Origin: Saprospiraceae bacterium
GTDB lineage: Bacteria > Bacteroidota > Bacteroidia > Chitinophagales > Saprospiraceae
Length of the DNA stretch: 21,924 nt
Reading direction: 5' to 3'
Assembly (NCBI GenBank): GCA_013002625.1
Contig: JABDJE010000360.1
Location: 1 to 21,924, forward strand
How positions within the stretch are numbered: the stretch's first letter is position 1; each line of letters starts with the position of its first letter. The notes under the pieces were generated by a model. The model saw only the letters and a program-made list of their open reading frames with translations. It ran no database searches and was not told where the DNA came from. The translations under genes were made by a program, and so were the position numbers. Below, in pieces: positions 1 through 7,217 of the stretch.

Positions 1-9
1 GTGTTTCTT

Positions 10-2010
10 TCATTTGGTTCCGGTTAATATAATATCTTGAATTTTATCTCCAACTTGTATATTGTGTACCACGCGCATTCCCTTTGTTACTTTCCCAAAA
101 ATGGTGTATCGACCATTTAAGTGTGGCGTTGGGGAATGTGTAATAAACCACTGGGTTGATTCGGTATGTAATCCAGCAGAAGCCATTCCAACATATCCTT
201 CATCGTCATAGTATGCATTGGCAACATTGGATTGGATAACATAATCTTTTCCACCGTAATTATCACCCCTCGGGCTTCCGGTTTGAATTACAAAATTGGG
301 GACAACACGGTGGAAAACCATATTGTCAAAATAATTGTCATTGACCAGAGTGATAAAATTATTGACGGCACCGGGCGCATCATTATAGAGTAAGTTCATT
401 TCAATTATGCCCTTTTCGGTTTTAATGATTGCTTTGATTTCCTGTTCTTCGAAACTATGCCACTGAGGTATACTTGCATCTTCCACCTTCGTTAATCGCG
501 GTTCGTTGACACCACGCAATTTTCCAAGCGCTTTGTCTATGGTGTGAATGGTTTCTATTTGCCCAGGATTATTAAATCTCTTTTTTGCCTCAATCAGAAA
601 CTGAGTGCTATCGATTAATTCAGCCATGCCTGTATTTTCATCCGCAATACCTAAAGCAATGGCACCGGCTACCCCTTCATCGGCATCTACAAAAGCTTCG
701 AGAAGAAACTCAAGAATCTTTTTGCGATGAAACCTTGAGTATGTTTTATAGGTAAGATTGAATTCCGGATGCGCCAGAATATTGGTTAGGGCCTCGATAG
801 CCGTAGTGTGTAATATTGTATCGTTAGCTTCTTGTGCAAATTCAATCAGATAAGAATAACTTTCGGGATCTTTACCCATAGCATTGAGGTACTCTCGTTT
901 GATATAGGGGTCTGATGATTTTTCAAATGCTTGTTGTATTTGCCAACGTGTTGCATTGTTGGTTTTGGTGTAATAATAGGGGAGGACGTCTAGGATTGCA
1001 CTAAATAATTCAGGCTTGACCAATGAGTCAACAGCGGGATCTCTGGTATATTGGCGGTAGACAATAGCATCTTCTTTTATTCCGGCATCTTTGATATAAT
1101 TGCATGCACAACGGGCCAGATGAATATTAGTCGATTTAAGTTCGGTGAGTACTTTTTCGATTGATTTGATGTAGGGGTAATTCTTAAGTGATCTGATAAT
1201 ATTGCACTTCACCCGATAATCTTGATCAAGATTTAATTGCTCCAATAAAATTGTTTGAATTTCTGGATCATTCGAATGTCTGAGTGCAGAGGCCAATGCC
1301 ATTTTAATGAATACATTCTGCTCTCCGGCAAATGCTTCGGCAATTTGAAACTTCTGTTTTTCAATATTCAAATTAGATGATCGTGCCAGATAGTGGGCAC
1401 CGTATAATCTTGCCTTATCGGTGTAGTCTGGATTACGGATGGCATCTACCACAAATTGTGTTATTTCAGGGCTGTTGATATTTCTTAAGGTGAAAGCATA
1501 CAAGCTTTTCATCCTCCCTTCAACAAGTAAGGTGTCATTATTTCGATACCCCTTAGCGTTAATGAGAAGCTTTGCCATTTCAAGATCAGATATTTTACCA
1601 ATCGCTTCAATGATTTCAGCATTTGCACTGTTGTCAACTGACATCGTGTCGCGTTGTCTAAATCCACGCAATAAAAATTCCTCTGAATCCGGATTACGCA
1701 TCTGACCTATCGCATGCGCTGCGATAGCACGGACTTTAACAATTGTATCATCAAGCATGGTATAGAGGCTGTCAAGCGCTCCTGGTTCATGAAGAGAAGC
1801 AAATGATCGGGCCGCCAGATAACGATATGTTGGGTCAGGGCTGCTTAAATATTCATATAGGCTATCCACCTCTTTGGAATATTCATGCTCTGCGATCTTT
1901 TGAAATACAGGATCATCATATCGAACATCCACTTCTGTTAAAATCTTTTTGGACTCAGGAACACAAGCCAAAAACATGCTACAAAAGATAAAAAGATATA
2001 AAATGCGCAT
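10..2010 (-). CDS. HEAT-repeat lipoprotein with C-terminal cyclophilin-type peptidyl-prolyl isomerase domain
   Basis: This 666-residue protein is a predicted envelope lipoprotein. A hydrophobic leader ends in FLAC, with Cys16 as the likely lipidated residue. Residues about 40-500 form a helical solenoid of HEAT-like repeats (for example around 60-115, 240-310 and 400-460), a fold that usually mediates protein binding. Residues about 525-664 form a cyclophilin domain: FHRVVPNFVIQTG at 566-578 holds the catalytic Arg568 and Gln576, and TQWFITHSPTPHLNGRYTIFG at 619-639 completes the active-site groove. The Trp of human CypA is His630 here, common in bacterial members, so proline isomerase activity is expected. 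The likely role is folding of secreted or outer-membrane proteins, with the solenoid presenting clients; that role is inferred. The start gives a clean lipoprotein leader. It is transcribed away from the hydrolase gene to its right, across a 137-bp gap. Confidence 0.9.
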   Translation of the reverse strand: MRILYLFIFCSMFLACVPESKKILTEVDVRYDDPVFQKIAEHEYSKEVDSLYEYLSSPDPTYRYLAARSFASLHEPGALDSLYTMLDDTIVKVRAIAAHAIGQMRNPDSEEFLLRGFRQRDTMSVDNSANAEIIEAIGKISDLEMAKLLINAKGYRNNDTLLVEGRMKSLYAFTLRNINSPEITQFVVDAIRNPDYTDKARLYGAHYLARSSNLNIEKQKFQIAEAFAGEQNVFIKMALASALRHSNDPEIQTILLEQLNLDQDYRVKCNIIRSLKNYPYIKSIEKVLTELKSTNIHLARCACNYIKDAGIKEDAIVYRQYTRDPAVDSLVKPELFSAILDVLPYYYTKTNNATRWQIQQAFEKSSDPYIKREYLNAMGKDPESYSYLIEFAQEANDTILHTTAIEALTNILAHPEFNLTYKTYSRFHRKKILEFLLEAFVDADEGVAGAIALGIADENTGMAELIDSTQFLIEAKKRFNNPGQIETIHTIDKALGKLRGVNEPRLTKVEDASIPQWHSFEEQEIKAIIKTEKGIIEMNLLYNDAPGAVNNFITLVNDNYFDNMVFHRVVPNFVIQTGSPRGDNYGGKDYVIQSNVANAYYDDEGYVGMASAGLHTESTQWFITHSPTPHLNGRYTIFGKVTKGMRVVHNIQVGDKIQDIILTGTK

Positions 2011-2034
2011 AAAAATTCAATCTTTGTGAGAACT

Positions 2035-2042
2035 CAAAAGTA
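2035..2042 (-). promoter_or_regulatory. candidate Bacteroidota -7 promoter element for the HEAT/cyclophilin gene
   Basis: Read on the minus strand this is TACTTTTG, an exact match to the TAnnTTTG -7 consensus known from Bacteroidota. It sits about 25 bp before the start codon at 2010, implying a leader of roughly 20 nt. No good TTTG -33 element is seen at 19-21 bp upstream, so the call is tentative. Confidence 0.35.
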
Positions 2043-2147
2043 TTTGAAAATACTGATAACTTGGTTACAATTGATAGAAGTATATTTAGGCGAATAGCCT
2101 CCCAATAACCCAATTGTTTATCTGAACTTTTAAATTAAAATAATTAT

Positions 2148-3596
2148 ATGCGCTATTTCACAATTTTTATGATAATCTTCTTGTGTAACACAGATGCTAA
2201 GGCTCAAGAGCTTGAATCCATTACGTTTGTAGATAGCTATAGCAAAGTAGAATTGGGTGCTCTGTTTGGTATTTCTGTAAGTTATGGTGTTGATTTATAT
2301 AAGGTACGCTACTTTACCAATGACATTGAAAGTAACCAAAGCATTGCATCAGGATTATTATGTGTTCCTCAGGCAGAAAACTTGATATTTCCATTGGCCG
2401 CTTATCAACATGGGACTGTTGATGGTAGGGAAGATGTTCCCAGCAGACTGGCAGGTGGGTTCCAGCTTCCTATGATACTTGCATCTTATGGTTATGTCGT
2501 ATGCGCACCTGATATGCTCGGATTGGGGGATTCGCCGGGAATTCATATGTATGTACACGCCAAAACGGAAGCAACGGCAGCCATAGACATGTTGTTAGCC
2601 ATAAGAGATAATGATGAAAATGAAGACATATATCAACTTAACGAACAGCTGTTTATAACGGGGTATTCACAAGGCGGTCATGCGGCTATGGCCTTACATA
2701 GAGAGATTGAGGAAAACTTCAGCAGTAGCATTTCGGTAACTGCATCGGCACCAATGTCTGGACCCTATTCAATGTCTGGCTTAATGATCGATTTTTCGCT
2801 AGGAGATGCGGATTATTCAAGTGTTTCCTACCTGGCATGGGTCGTCTTGGCGTATCAGGTAGCCTATGCAGATATTTTATCCGATTATAGTTTAGAGGAC
2901 ATATTCAAGGCTTCCTACATTGATGATATACTTGAATTTAAAAATGAAAATATAGACCGGTCTGAATTGAATCGCCGGATGACGGATACCTTATTGGCAA
3001 ATGTAGGTAGGGTTACACCCAAAGACATGTTACATGATAGCATAGTCGATGCGCTTAAAAACGACGCCAATCATCCTCTGTCCGTGGCCCTGCGTGATAA
3101 TGATGTGTATGATTGGGTTCCAGAGGCGCCATTGCGCATGTATTATTGTGTTGGTGATGATCAGATAGTATATACCAATGCCACAATGACGGATTCTGTA
3201 ATGAATGCTAATGGCGCATTGGATGTCGAGGCTGTTCAAAATGATATCTTCAGCCCATTGGATCACGGGGGATGTGTAATACCAGCGTCATTTGCAGGTA
3301 TTGTATTCTTCCAGAATTATCAGAACATTCTTACTTCATCTGACCAAATTGAATTTAATCCAAATTTAAAGTTGCATTACAACAATGCATATTTATGGGT
3401 TAATGTACCAGATGACTTTCAGACCCGCAACTTACAAATGCTTATATATGATATGAAAGGGTCTCGTGTTGTATCAAGGTCTTTGAATAGAGGACAAAGC
3501 ATCTTTGACTTGAACACTTTGTCCCAGGGAATGTTTGTCGTACATATTATTAATGGTCAACAATTGGTTAAATCTCAAAAGATCGTACGTTTTTAA
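2148..3596 (+). CDS. secreted alpha/beta hydrolase (lipase/prolyl-oligopeptidase-like) with T9SS sorting domain
   Basis: The 482-residue product begins with a signal peptide (hydrophobic residues 5-13, likely cleavage after AKA at 17-19). The hydrolase core spans about 50-395. The nucleophile elbow GYSQGG at 172-177 gives Ser174; the acid is probably Asp337 or Asp338 in VGDDQ; the base is probably His373 in PLDHGG. YQHGT at 86-90 is a plausible oxyanion-hole segment. The layout resembles secretory lipases and prolyl-oligopeptidase-like esterases; the substrate cannot be read from sequence. Residues about 405-482 are a type A T9SS sorting domain: beta-rich, with LIYDMKGSRVV, a LNTLSQGMFVVHI segment and a terminal QKIVRF strand. 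The enzyme should therefore cross the outer membrane through the Por system and be released or anchored at the surface. It appears monocistronic. Confidence 0.85.
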   Translation: MRYFTIFMIIFLCNTDAKAQELESITFVDSYSKVELGALFGISVSYGVDLYKVRYFTNDIESNQSIASGLLCVPQAENLIFPLAAYQHGTVDGREDVPSRLAGGFQLPMILASYGYVVCAPDMLGLGDSPGIHMYVHAKTEATAAIDMLLAIRDNDENEDIYQLNEQLFITGYSQGGHAAMALHREIEENFSSSISVTASAPMSGPYSMSGLMIDFSLGDADYSSVSYLAWVVLAYQVAYADILSDYSLEDIFKASYIDDILEFKNENIDRSELNRRMTDTLLANVGRVTPKDMLHDSIVDALKNDANHPLSVALRDNDVYDWVPEAPLRMYYCVGDDQIVYTNATMTDSVMNANGALDVEAVQNDIFSPLDHGGCVIPASFAGIVFFQNYQNILTSSDQIEFNPNLKLHYNNAYLWVNVPDDFQTRNLQMLIYDMKGSRVVSRSLNRGQSIFDLNTLSQGMFVVHIINGQQLVKSQKIVRF

Positions 3597-3638
3597 TCAA
3601 TAATGTGCCAGACTGTATCGTTTGTGTAATCGTATCCT

Positions 3639-3646
3639 TATTTTTG
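3639..3646 (+). promoter_or_regulatory. candidate -7 promoter element for the moxR-like gene
   Basis: TATTTTTG is an exact TAnnTTTG match in the 87-bp gap before the MoxR gene, 37 bp before its ATG. A TTTG lies upstream at 3621-3624, but the spacer is only 14 bp instead of the usual 19-21, so only the -7 half is convincing. Confidence 0.35.
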
Positions 3647-3683
3647 GGACCGATTTGAATGAAACGATTTAAATAGAAAATCA

Positions 3684-4652
3684 ATGAGTGTAAACTATCA
3701 AAGTGATAAAGAGGCTGTCGATGGACTGGCTTCAGCATATCAGAAATTAAAAAGTGAAATTTCCAAAGTTATCATTGGACAGGACGATGTTGTCAGAGCA
3801 GTTTTAATTTCGTTGTTCAGTAACGGGCACAGCCTTTTAGTGGGTGTGCCGGGACTAGCCAAAACCCTTCTTGTAAGCACAATTGCTGAAGTACTGGACC
3901 TGGACTTCAAAAGAATTCAGTTTACACCCGATTTGATGCCATCTGATATTACTGGATCTGAGATCCTTGATGAAAGCAGGCATTTCAAATTCAACAAAGG
4001 ACCATTGTTTGCAAATATTGTATTGGCGGATGAGATTAACAGGACCCCGCCTAAAACACAGGCTGCCTTGTTAGAAGCGATGCAGGAAAGGTCTGTTACT
4101 GTAAGTGGTGTCCGTCACGTTTTACCCAACCCATTTTTTGTGCTGGCTACGCAAAACCCAATTGAACAAGAAGGTACATACCCACTACCAGAAGCACAGT
4201 TGGACAGATTTATGTTTAATATTCCTTTGGATTATCCTTCCTATGAAGAAGAGATTCAGGTTGTAAAAGAAACGACGACAGTCAAAGACAATAACCTGCA
4301 ACACGTACTTTCTTCTGAAGAAATTTTATTCTATCAACAGTTGATACGTAAGATTCCTATTGCTGACAATGTGTTGGAATATGCTGTTTCTTTAGCCAGT
4401 AAGACAAGACCTAATACAGATAATGCAACGGCCGAAGTGAACAACTATATTGCTTGGGGTGCTGGGCCAAGGGCTTCACAGTTTCTTGTTTTGGGGGCTA
4501 AAACATTTGCGGCTATTCATGGTAAATATTCTCCCGATCAGGAAGATGTAAAAGCGGTAGCGAACTATGTATTGCGTCACAGAATTGTGCGCAACTATAA
4601 GGCTGAAGCGGAAGGCGTCACAGAAGAGAATGTGATTGCAAAGCTGTTGTAA
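3684..4652 (+). CDS. MoxR-family AAA+ ATPase
   Basis: A 322-residue cytoplasmic ATPase of usual MoxR length. Residues 28-34 (VIIGQDD) match the conserved MoxR entry motif, Walker A is GVPGLAKT at 54-61, and Walker B is LADEIN at 114-119, followed by the signature RTPPKTQAALLEAMQE. Sensor 1 lies in LATQNPIEQEGTYPLPEAQ, and the next Asp-Arg-Phe carries the probable arginine finger. The C-terminal lid helices fill about 220-322. MoxR proteins act as chaperone-like remodellers, normally with DUF58 and von Willebrand A proteins encoded just downstream. No such partner is present here: the next gene is on the opposite strand 14 bp away. Its client is therefore encoded elsewhere or is atypical. Confidence in the family is high; the target is unknown. 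Confidence 0.93.
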   Translation: MSVNYQSDKEAVDGLASAYQKLKSEISKVIIGQDDVVRAVLISLFSNGHSLLVGVPGLAKTLLVSTIAEVLDLDFKRIQFTPDLMPSDITGSEILDESRHFKFNKGPLFANIVLADEINRTPPKTQAALLEAMQERSVTVSGVRHVLPNPFFVLATQNPIEQEGTYPLPEAQLDRFMFNIPLDYPSYEEEIQVVKETTTVKDNNLQHVLSSEEILFYQQLIRKIPIADNVLEYAVSLASKTRPNTDNATAEVNNYIAWGAGPRASQFLVLGAKTFAAIHGKYSPDQEDVKAVANYVLRHRIVRNYKAEAEGVTEENVIAKLL

Positions 4653-4666
4653 AATCTTATGGTTAC

Positions 4667-6550
4667 TTAAATGGATAGTTGAATTACAAAGACCGTTTGT
4701 TTGTCTTGATCAGAAGTAATTTCAATTTCACCGTCCAGGTGCTTTACTCTTGATATCACGCTTTGAAGGCCAATTCCCTTTTTGTCCTCAAGCTGCTTTT
4801 GAACATCAAACCCTACGCCGTTATCTTCCACCACAAGTGTTAATGTTTTTTCTTCCATTGATGCCTGAATAATAAGCTGACTCGCATTGGAATGCTTGAT
4901 CGCATTTTGACTTAATTCCTGGACAATTCTGAAAAGACCGAGTTTTTGTTTGTCGTCTATTCTCTTTTCATTAAATGAAGAGAAGAAAGTGGATACATTC
5001 ATTCTGGCACTGTTATTTATACTTGAAGCGAGGTCTTCTATACTGGCCTGTAAGCCGAGATTGATGAGTGCTTCCGGCATCATATCATGAGAAATTCTTC
5101 TTACTTCATTTGCTGCATTCTTAATGAGCGCCTCTGCATTTGAGAATAGATTCATACCCTTAAGCGCATCGATTTCATTCTGTATTTTATTAAGCTGAAG
5201 CTGAGCTGAACTCAACAGACTTCCCAGACTGTCATGCAGGTCCTTGGCTATTCTTTTACGTTCATTTTCTTCTCCTAATAGTACATAGTCCATTGCCATA
5301 ATCTTATTCTCCTGTTCAAGGCGCAATAGTTTTTGTTCTTGGATTTCTTTTTGTTGGAGACGTAGATTTTTTTCGTAAGCCCACTTTCTTCTAACCATAT
5401 ATATGATCAGACCCGAAATGAACATGATGGCCAATACACTACCTCCTAACACCTGGTTTTGTCTTTTCTTTTGGCTTAATGCTAATTGTTGTTTAGCGAT
5501 TTGTTTTTCCTTTTGGGCAGTGTTATAGAGTACATTGAGAGAATCAATGCGTGCTTGAATATTTTCTCCTCTTAAAGACTTAAGACCTGAGGTGTATTTT
5601 TGCAAATGCTCATATGCTTTTTCCCAGTTTCCAGTAAGGGCATAGGATTGGGCCAGGTAAGAATTAAGGTTTTTTTGAACTTCCTGACTGTTATCATGTA
5701 TGCCGGAGCTTAGTTCCTGATTCAGCACTTCGATGGCCTTAAGCGTCAACCCCTTTTTTACCAGTTCTCGATAGATGAATTCAACCAAGGTCATGCGCGT
5801 ATTGCTCATCTCAAAGTCTGAGATATTGTCATAGAGTTCTAATAATTTGATGAGATCCACATCGATTTCAAGAATATTTAAAATACCCGCATGTTTGGAA
5901 TCGAGCGGTATTTTATTTTTCCCCAAATAGTTGATATATCTTATAAGGTAGGATTTAAATGGTTCCTGATCCAATTTGTCGTTGTGGGCATTGAGTAAAT
6001 TGTTAGAAACCTGGATTATCCTGATTTTATCATTGTGCGTATATGCCAAATCAAGGGCCTGGGTGAGATAAGGAATGGACTGATCTTTTCTACCGAGTAA
6101 AATGTAGCTTTGACCGATCTTCATTGCTGAATCTTTTAACCAGAGAGAATCATTATTTTCTTCGGCTTGGAAATAGCTCTTTAAGGCATAGTCCAGGGCT
6201 TTGGAGTATTCTGCATTACTCATATGCGCTAATGCCAATTTATTCAACAGGCGATATTTGTTTTTTTGATCTGCTTCCTGATAGTGGCTTGCGTGCAAGT
6301 CTTCGAGGTATTTTATAGCGGCCTCTTTCTTTGAAAATGTGAGGAAAAAACCTCCTTTTGTAATCCGTGCATCGATATTGGCTTGTTTCTGATCGGGTGT
6401 GTTTGTAAGCGCAATGAGACTATCAATGGCCGGCCATATCATAGTATCACGATACAATTGAAGTTTTTTAATTCTTTGCCTTAAGGGAGCCAGATCTTGT
6501 GCATGGGTGTAACTGATACTTAAAAGCAGAATAATAAGGATGTGTTTCAT
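4667..6550 (-). CDS. TPR sensor histidine kinase (HisKA_3/HATPase_c, NarL-type partner)
   Basis: I start this 627-residue protein at 6550, where MKHILIILLLSISYTHAQ gives a clean signal peptide. A longer in-frame start at 6637 would add 29 non-hydrophobic residues and overlap the regulator gene by 68 bp. Residues about 20-350 are helical TPR-like repeats predicted to lie in the periplasm. A single membrane helix follows at about 369-386, then a basic, Gln/Glu-rich coiled coil. The dimerisation helix has ENERKRIAKDLHDSLG with phospho-acceptor His439. The ATPase domain has an N-box around Asn549 (ELSQNAIKHS), DNGVGF at 576-581 and KGIGL at about 591-595. It should sense an envelope cue through the TPRs and phosphorylate the regulator encoded 19 bp upstream. 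The ligand is unknown. Confidence 0.93.
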   Translation of the reverse strand: MKHILIILLLSISYTHAQDLAPLRQRIKKLQLYRDTMIWPAIDSLIALTNTPDQKQANIDARITKGGFFLTFSKKEAAIKYLEDLHASHYQEADQKNKYRLLNKLALAHMSNAEYSKALDYALKSYFQAEENNDSLWLKDSAMKIGQSYILLGRKDQSIPYLTQALDLAYTHNDKIRIIQVSNNLLNAHNDKLDQEPFKSYLIRYINYLGKNKIPLDSKHAGILNILEIDVDLIKLLELYDNISDFEMSNTRMTLVEFIYRELVKKGLTLKAIEVLNQELSSGIHDNSQEVQKNLNSYLAQSYALTGNWEKAYEHLQKYTSGLKSLRGENIQARIDSLNVLYNTAQKEKQIAKQQLALSQKKRQNQVLGGSVLAIMFISGLIIYMVRRKWAYEKNLRLQQKEIQEQKLLRLEQENKIMAMDYVLLGEENERKRIAKDLHDSLGSLLSSAQLQLNKIQNEIDALKGMNLFSNAEALIKNAANEVRRISHDMMPEALINLGLQASIEDLASSINNSARMNVSTFFSSFNEKRIDDKQKLGLFRIVQELSQNAIKHSNASQLIIQASMEEKTLTLVVEDNGVGFDVQKQLEDKKGIGLQSVISRVKHLDGEIEITSDQDKQTVFVIQLSI

Positions 6551-6569
6551 ACGATACGGTTGAAAGGAT

Positions 6570-7190
6570 TTATAAGATGCCGAGATCTTTTGCAAGGCTG
6601 AGCATGGCAGAACTGTTGTTGACTGAAAATTTTTCAATGAGGTGTTTGCGGTGGGTCTGTACGGTATTTACACTTATAAAAAGCTTTTTTGAAATTTCTT
6701 TAGTGGTCAGACCTTCTGCGATCAATTTGAGAACTTCCTTTTCTCTACTCGTAATTGCCGGAATTTGATTCTTGAGTTCTTTTTGAGAATTCAGAATCGA
6801 GCGAATTTCTGAGCTTAAATACATATTGCCGCTGTGCACTGTTTTTATTGCACCGATGATTTGCTTAGAGCTGTCATCCTTAAGAATATATCCTTTTGCC
6901 CCCAGATTTATCATTTTATTGATGTAGCTGGGCTGTTGATACATGCTAAGGACGATGACTTTACTCTCAATGCCCTTCTTAGAGATTTGTTCCATTACCT
7001 GAATACCATTTAGACGCGGCATGTTGATATCCAAAATTAGAATATCAATCGAGTTCTCTGCCAACCTGTGCATCACCTGCTCTCCATTGCTGCACTTGGC
7101 CACGACCTCCACTTCCGGATCGTTAGCCAGCAGTGCTGCCAGGCCATCTGTCAGGATTTGATGATCATCTGCTATAAGCACTTTTATCAT
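6570..7190 (-). CDS. NarL/LuxR-family response regulator
   Basis: A 206-residue, full-length two-component regulator. The receiver domain (about 1-120) has the acidic pair Asp8-Asp9, phospho-acceptor Asp54 in LILDINMP, and the conserved Lys in the GAKGYILKDD segment. The output domain (about 140-203) is a LuxR-type helix-turn-helix: TSREKEVLKLIAEGLTTKEI followed by the recognition segment SVNTVQTHRKHL. It is probably the partner of the TPR histidine kinase encoded 19 bp downstream, since NarL-type regulators pair with HisKA_3 kinases. Upstream, only 27 bp separate it from the S74 fibre gene, and that gap holds a perfect inverted repeat (7196-7217). The regulon cannot be read from sequence; control of its own operon is a reasonable guess. 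Confidence 0.95.
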   Translation of the reverse strand: MIKVLIADDHQILTDGLAALLANDPEVEVVAKCSNGEQVMHRLAENSIDILILDINMPRLNGIQVMEQISKKGIESKVIVLSMYQQPSYINKMINLGAKGYILKDDSSKQIIGAIKTVHSGNMYLSSEIRSILNSQKELKNQIPAITSREKEVLKLIAEGLTTKEISKKLFISVNTVQTHRKHLIEKFSVNNSSAMLSLAKDLGIL

Positions 7191-7195
7191 ATTTC

Positions 7196-7217
7196 TAAAG
7201 TATGAAAATATACTTTA
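7196..7217. repeat. perfect 8-bp inverted repeat between the fibre gene and the response regulator
   Basis: TAAAGTAT and ATACTTTA are exact reverse complements separated by 6 nt. The element fills 22 of the 27 bp between the stop of the S74 gene and the start of the response regulator. The sequence directly shows the symmetry; a role as a LuxR-type dimer operator, a weak RNA hairpin or an mRNA processing point is inference. The stem is AT-only apart from one G-C pair, and no T-tract makes it a typical terminator. Confidence 0.55.

Noticed and set aside
1439..1991. Small plus-strand reading frames inside the HEAT/cyclophilin gene
   Set aside because: They are antisense to a well-supported coding region and show no domain or signal of their own.
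2081..2088. TATATTTA as -7 box for the T9SS hydrolase gene
   Set aside because: It misses the final G of the consensus and leaves an atypical spacer to the nearest TTG; too weak to list.
6551..6637. Longer N-terminus for the histidine kinase from an ATG at 6637
   Set aside because: It would overlap the regulator gene by 68 bp and hide a clean signal peptide starting at 6550.
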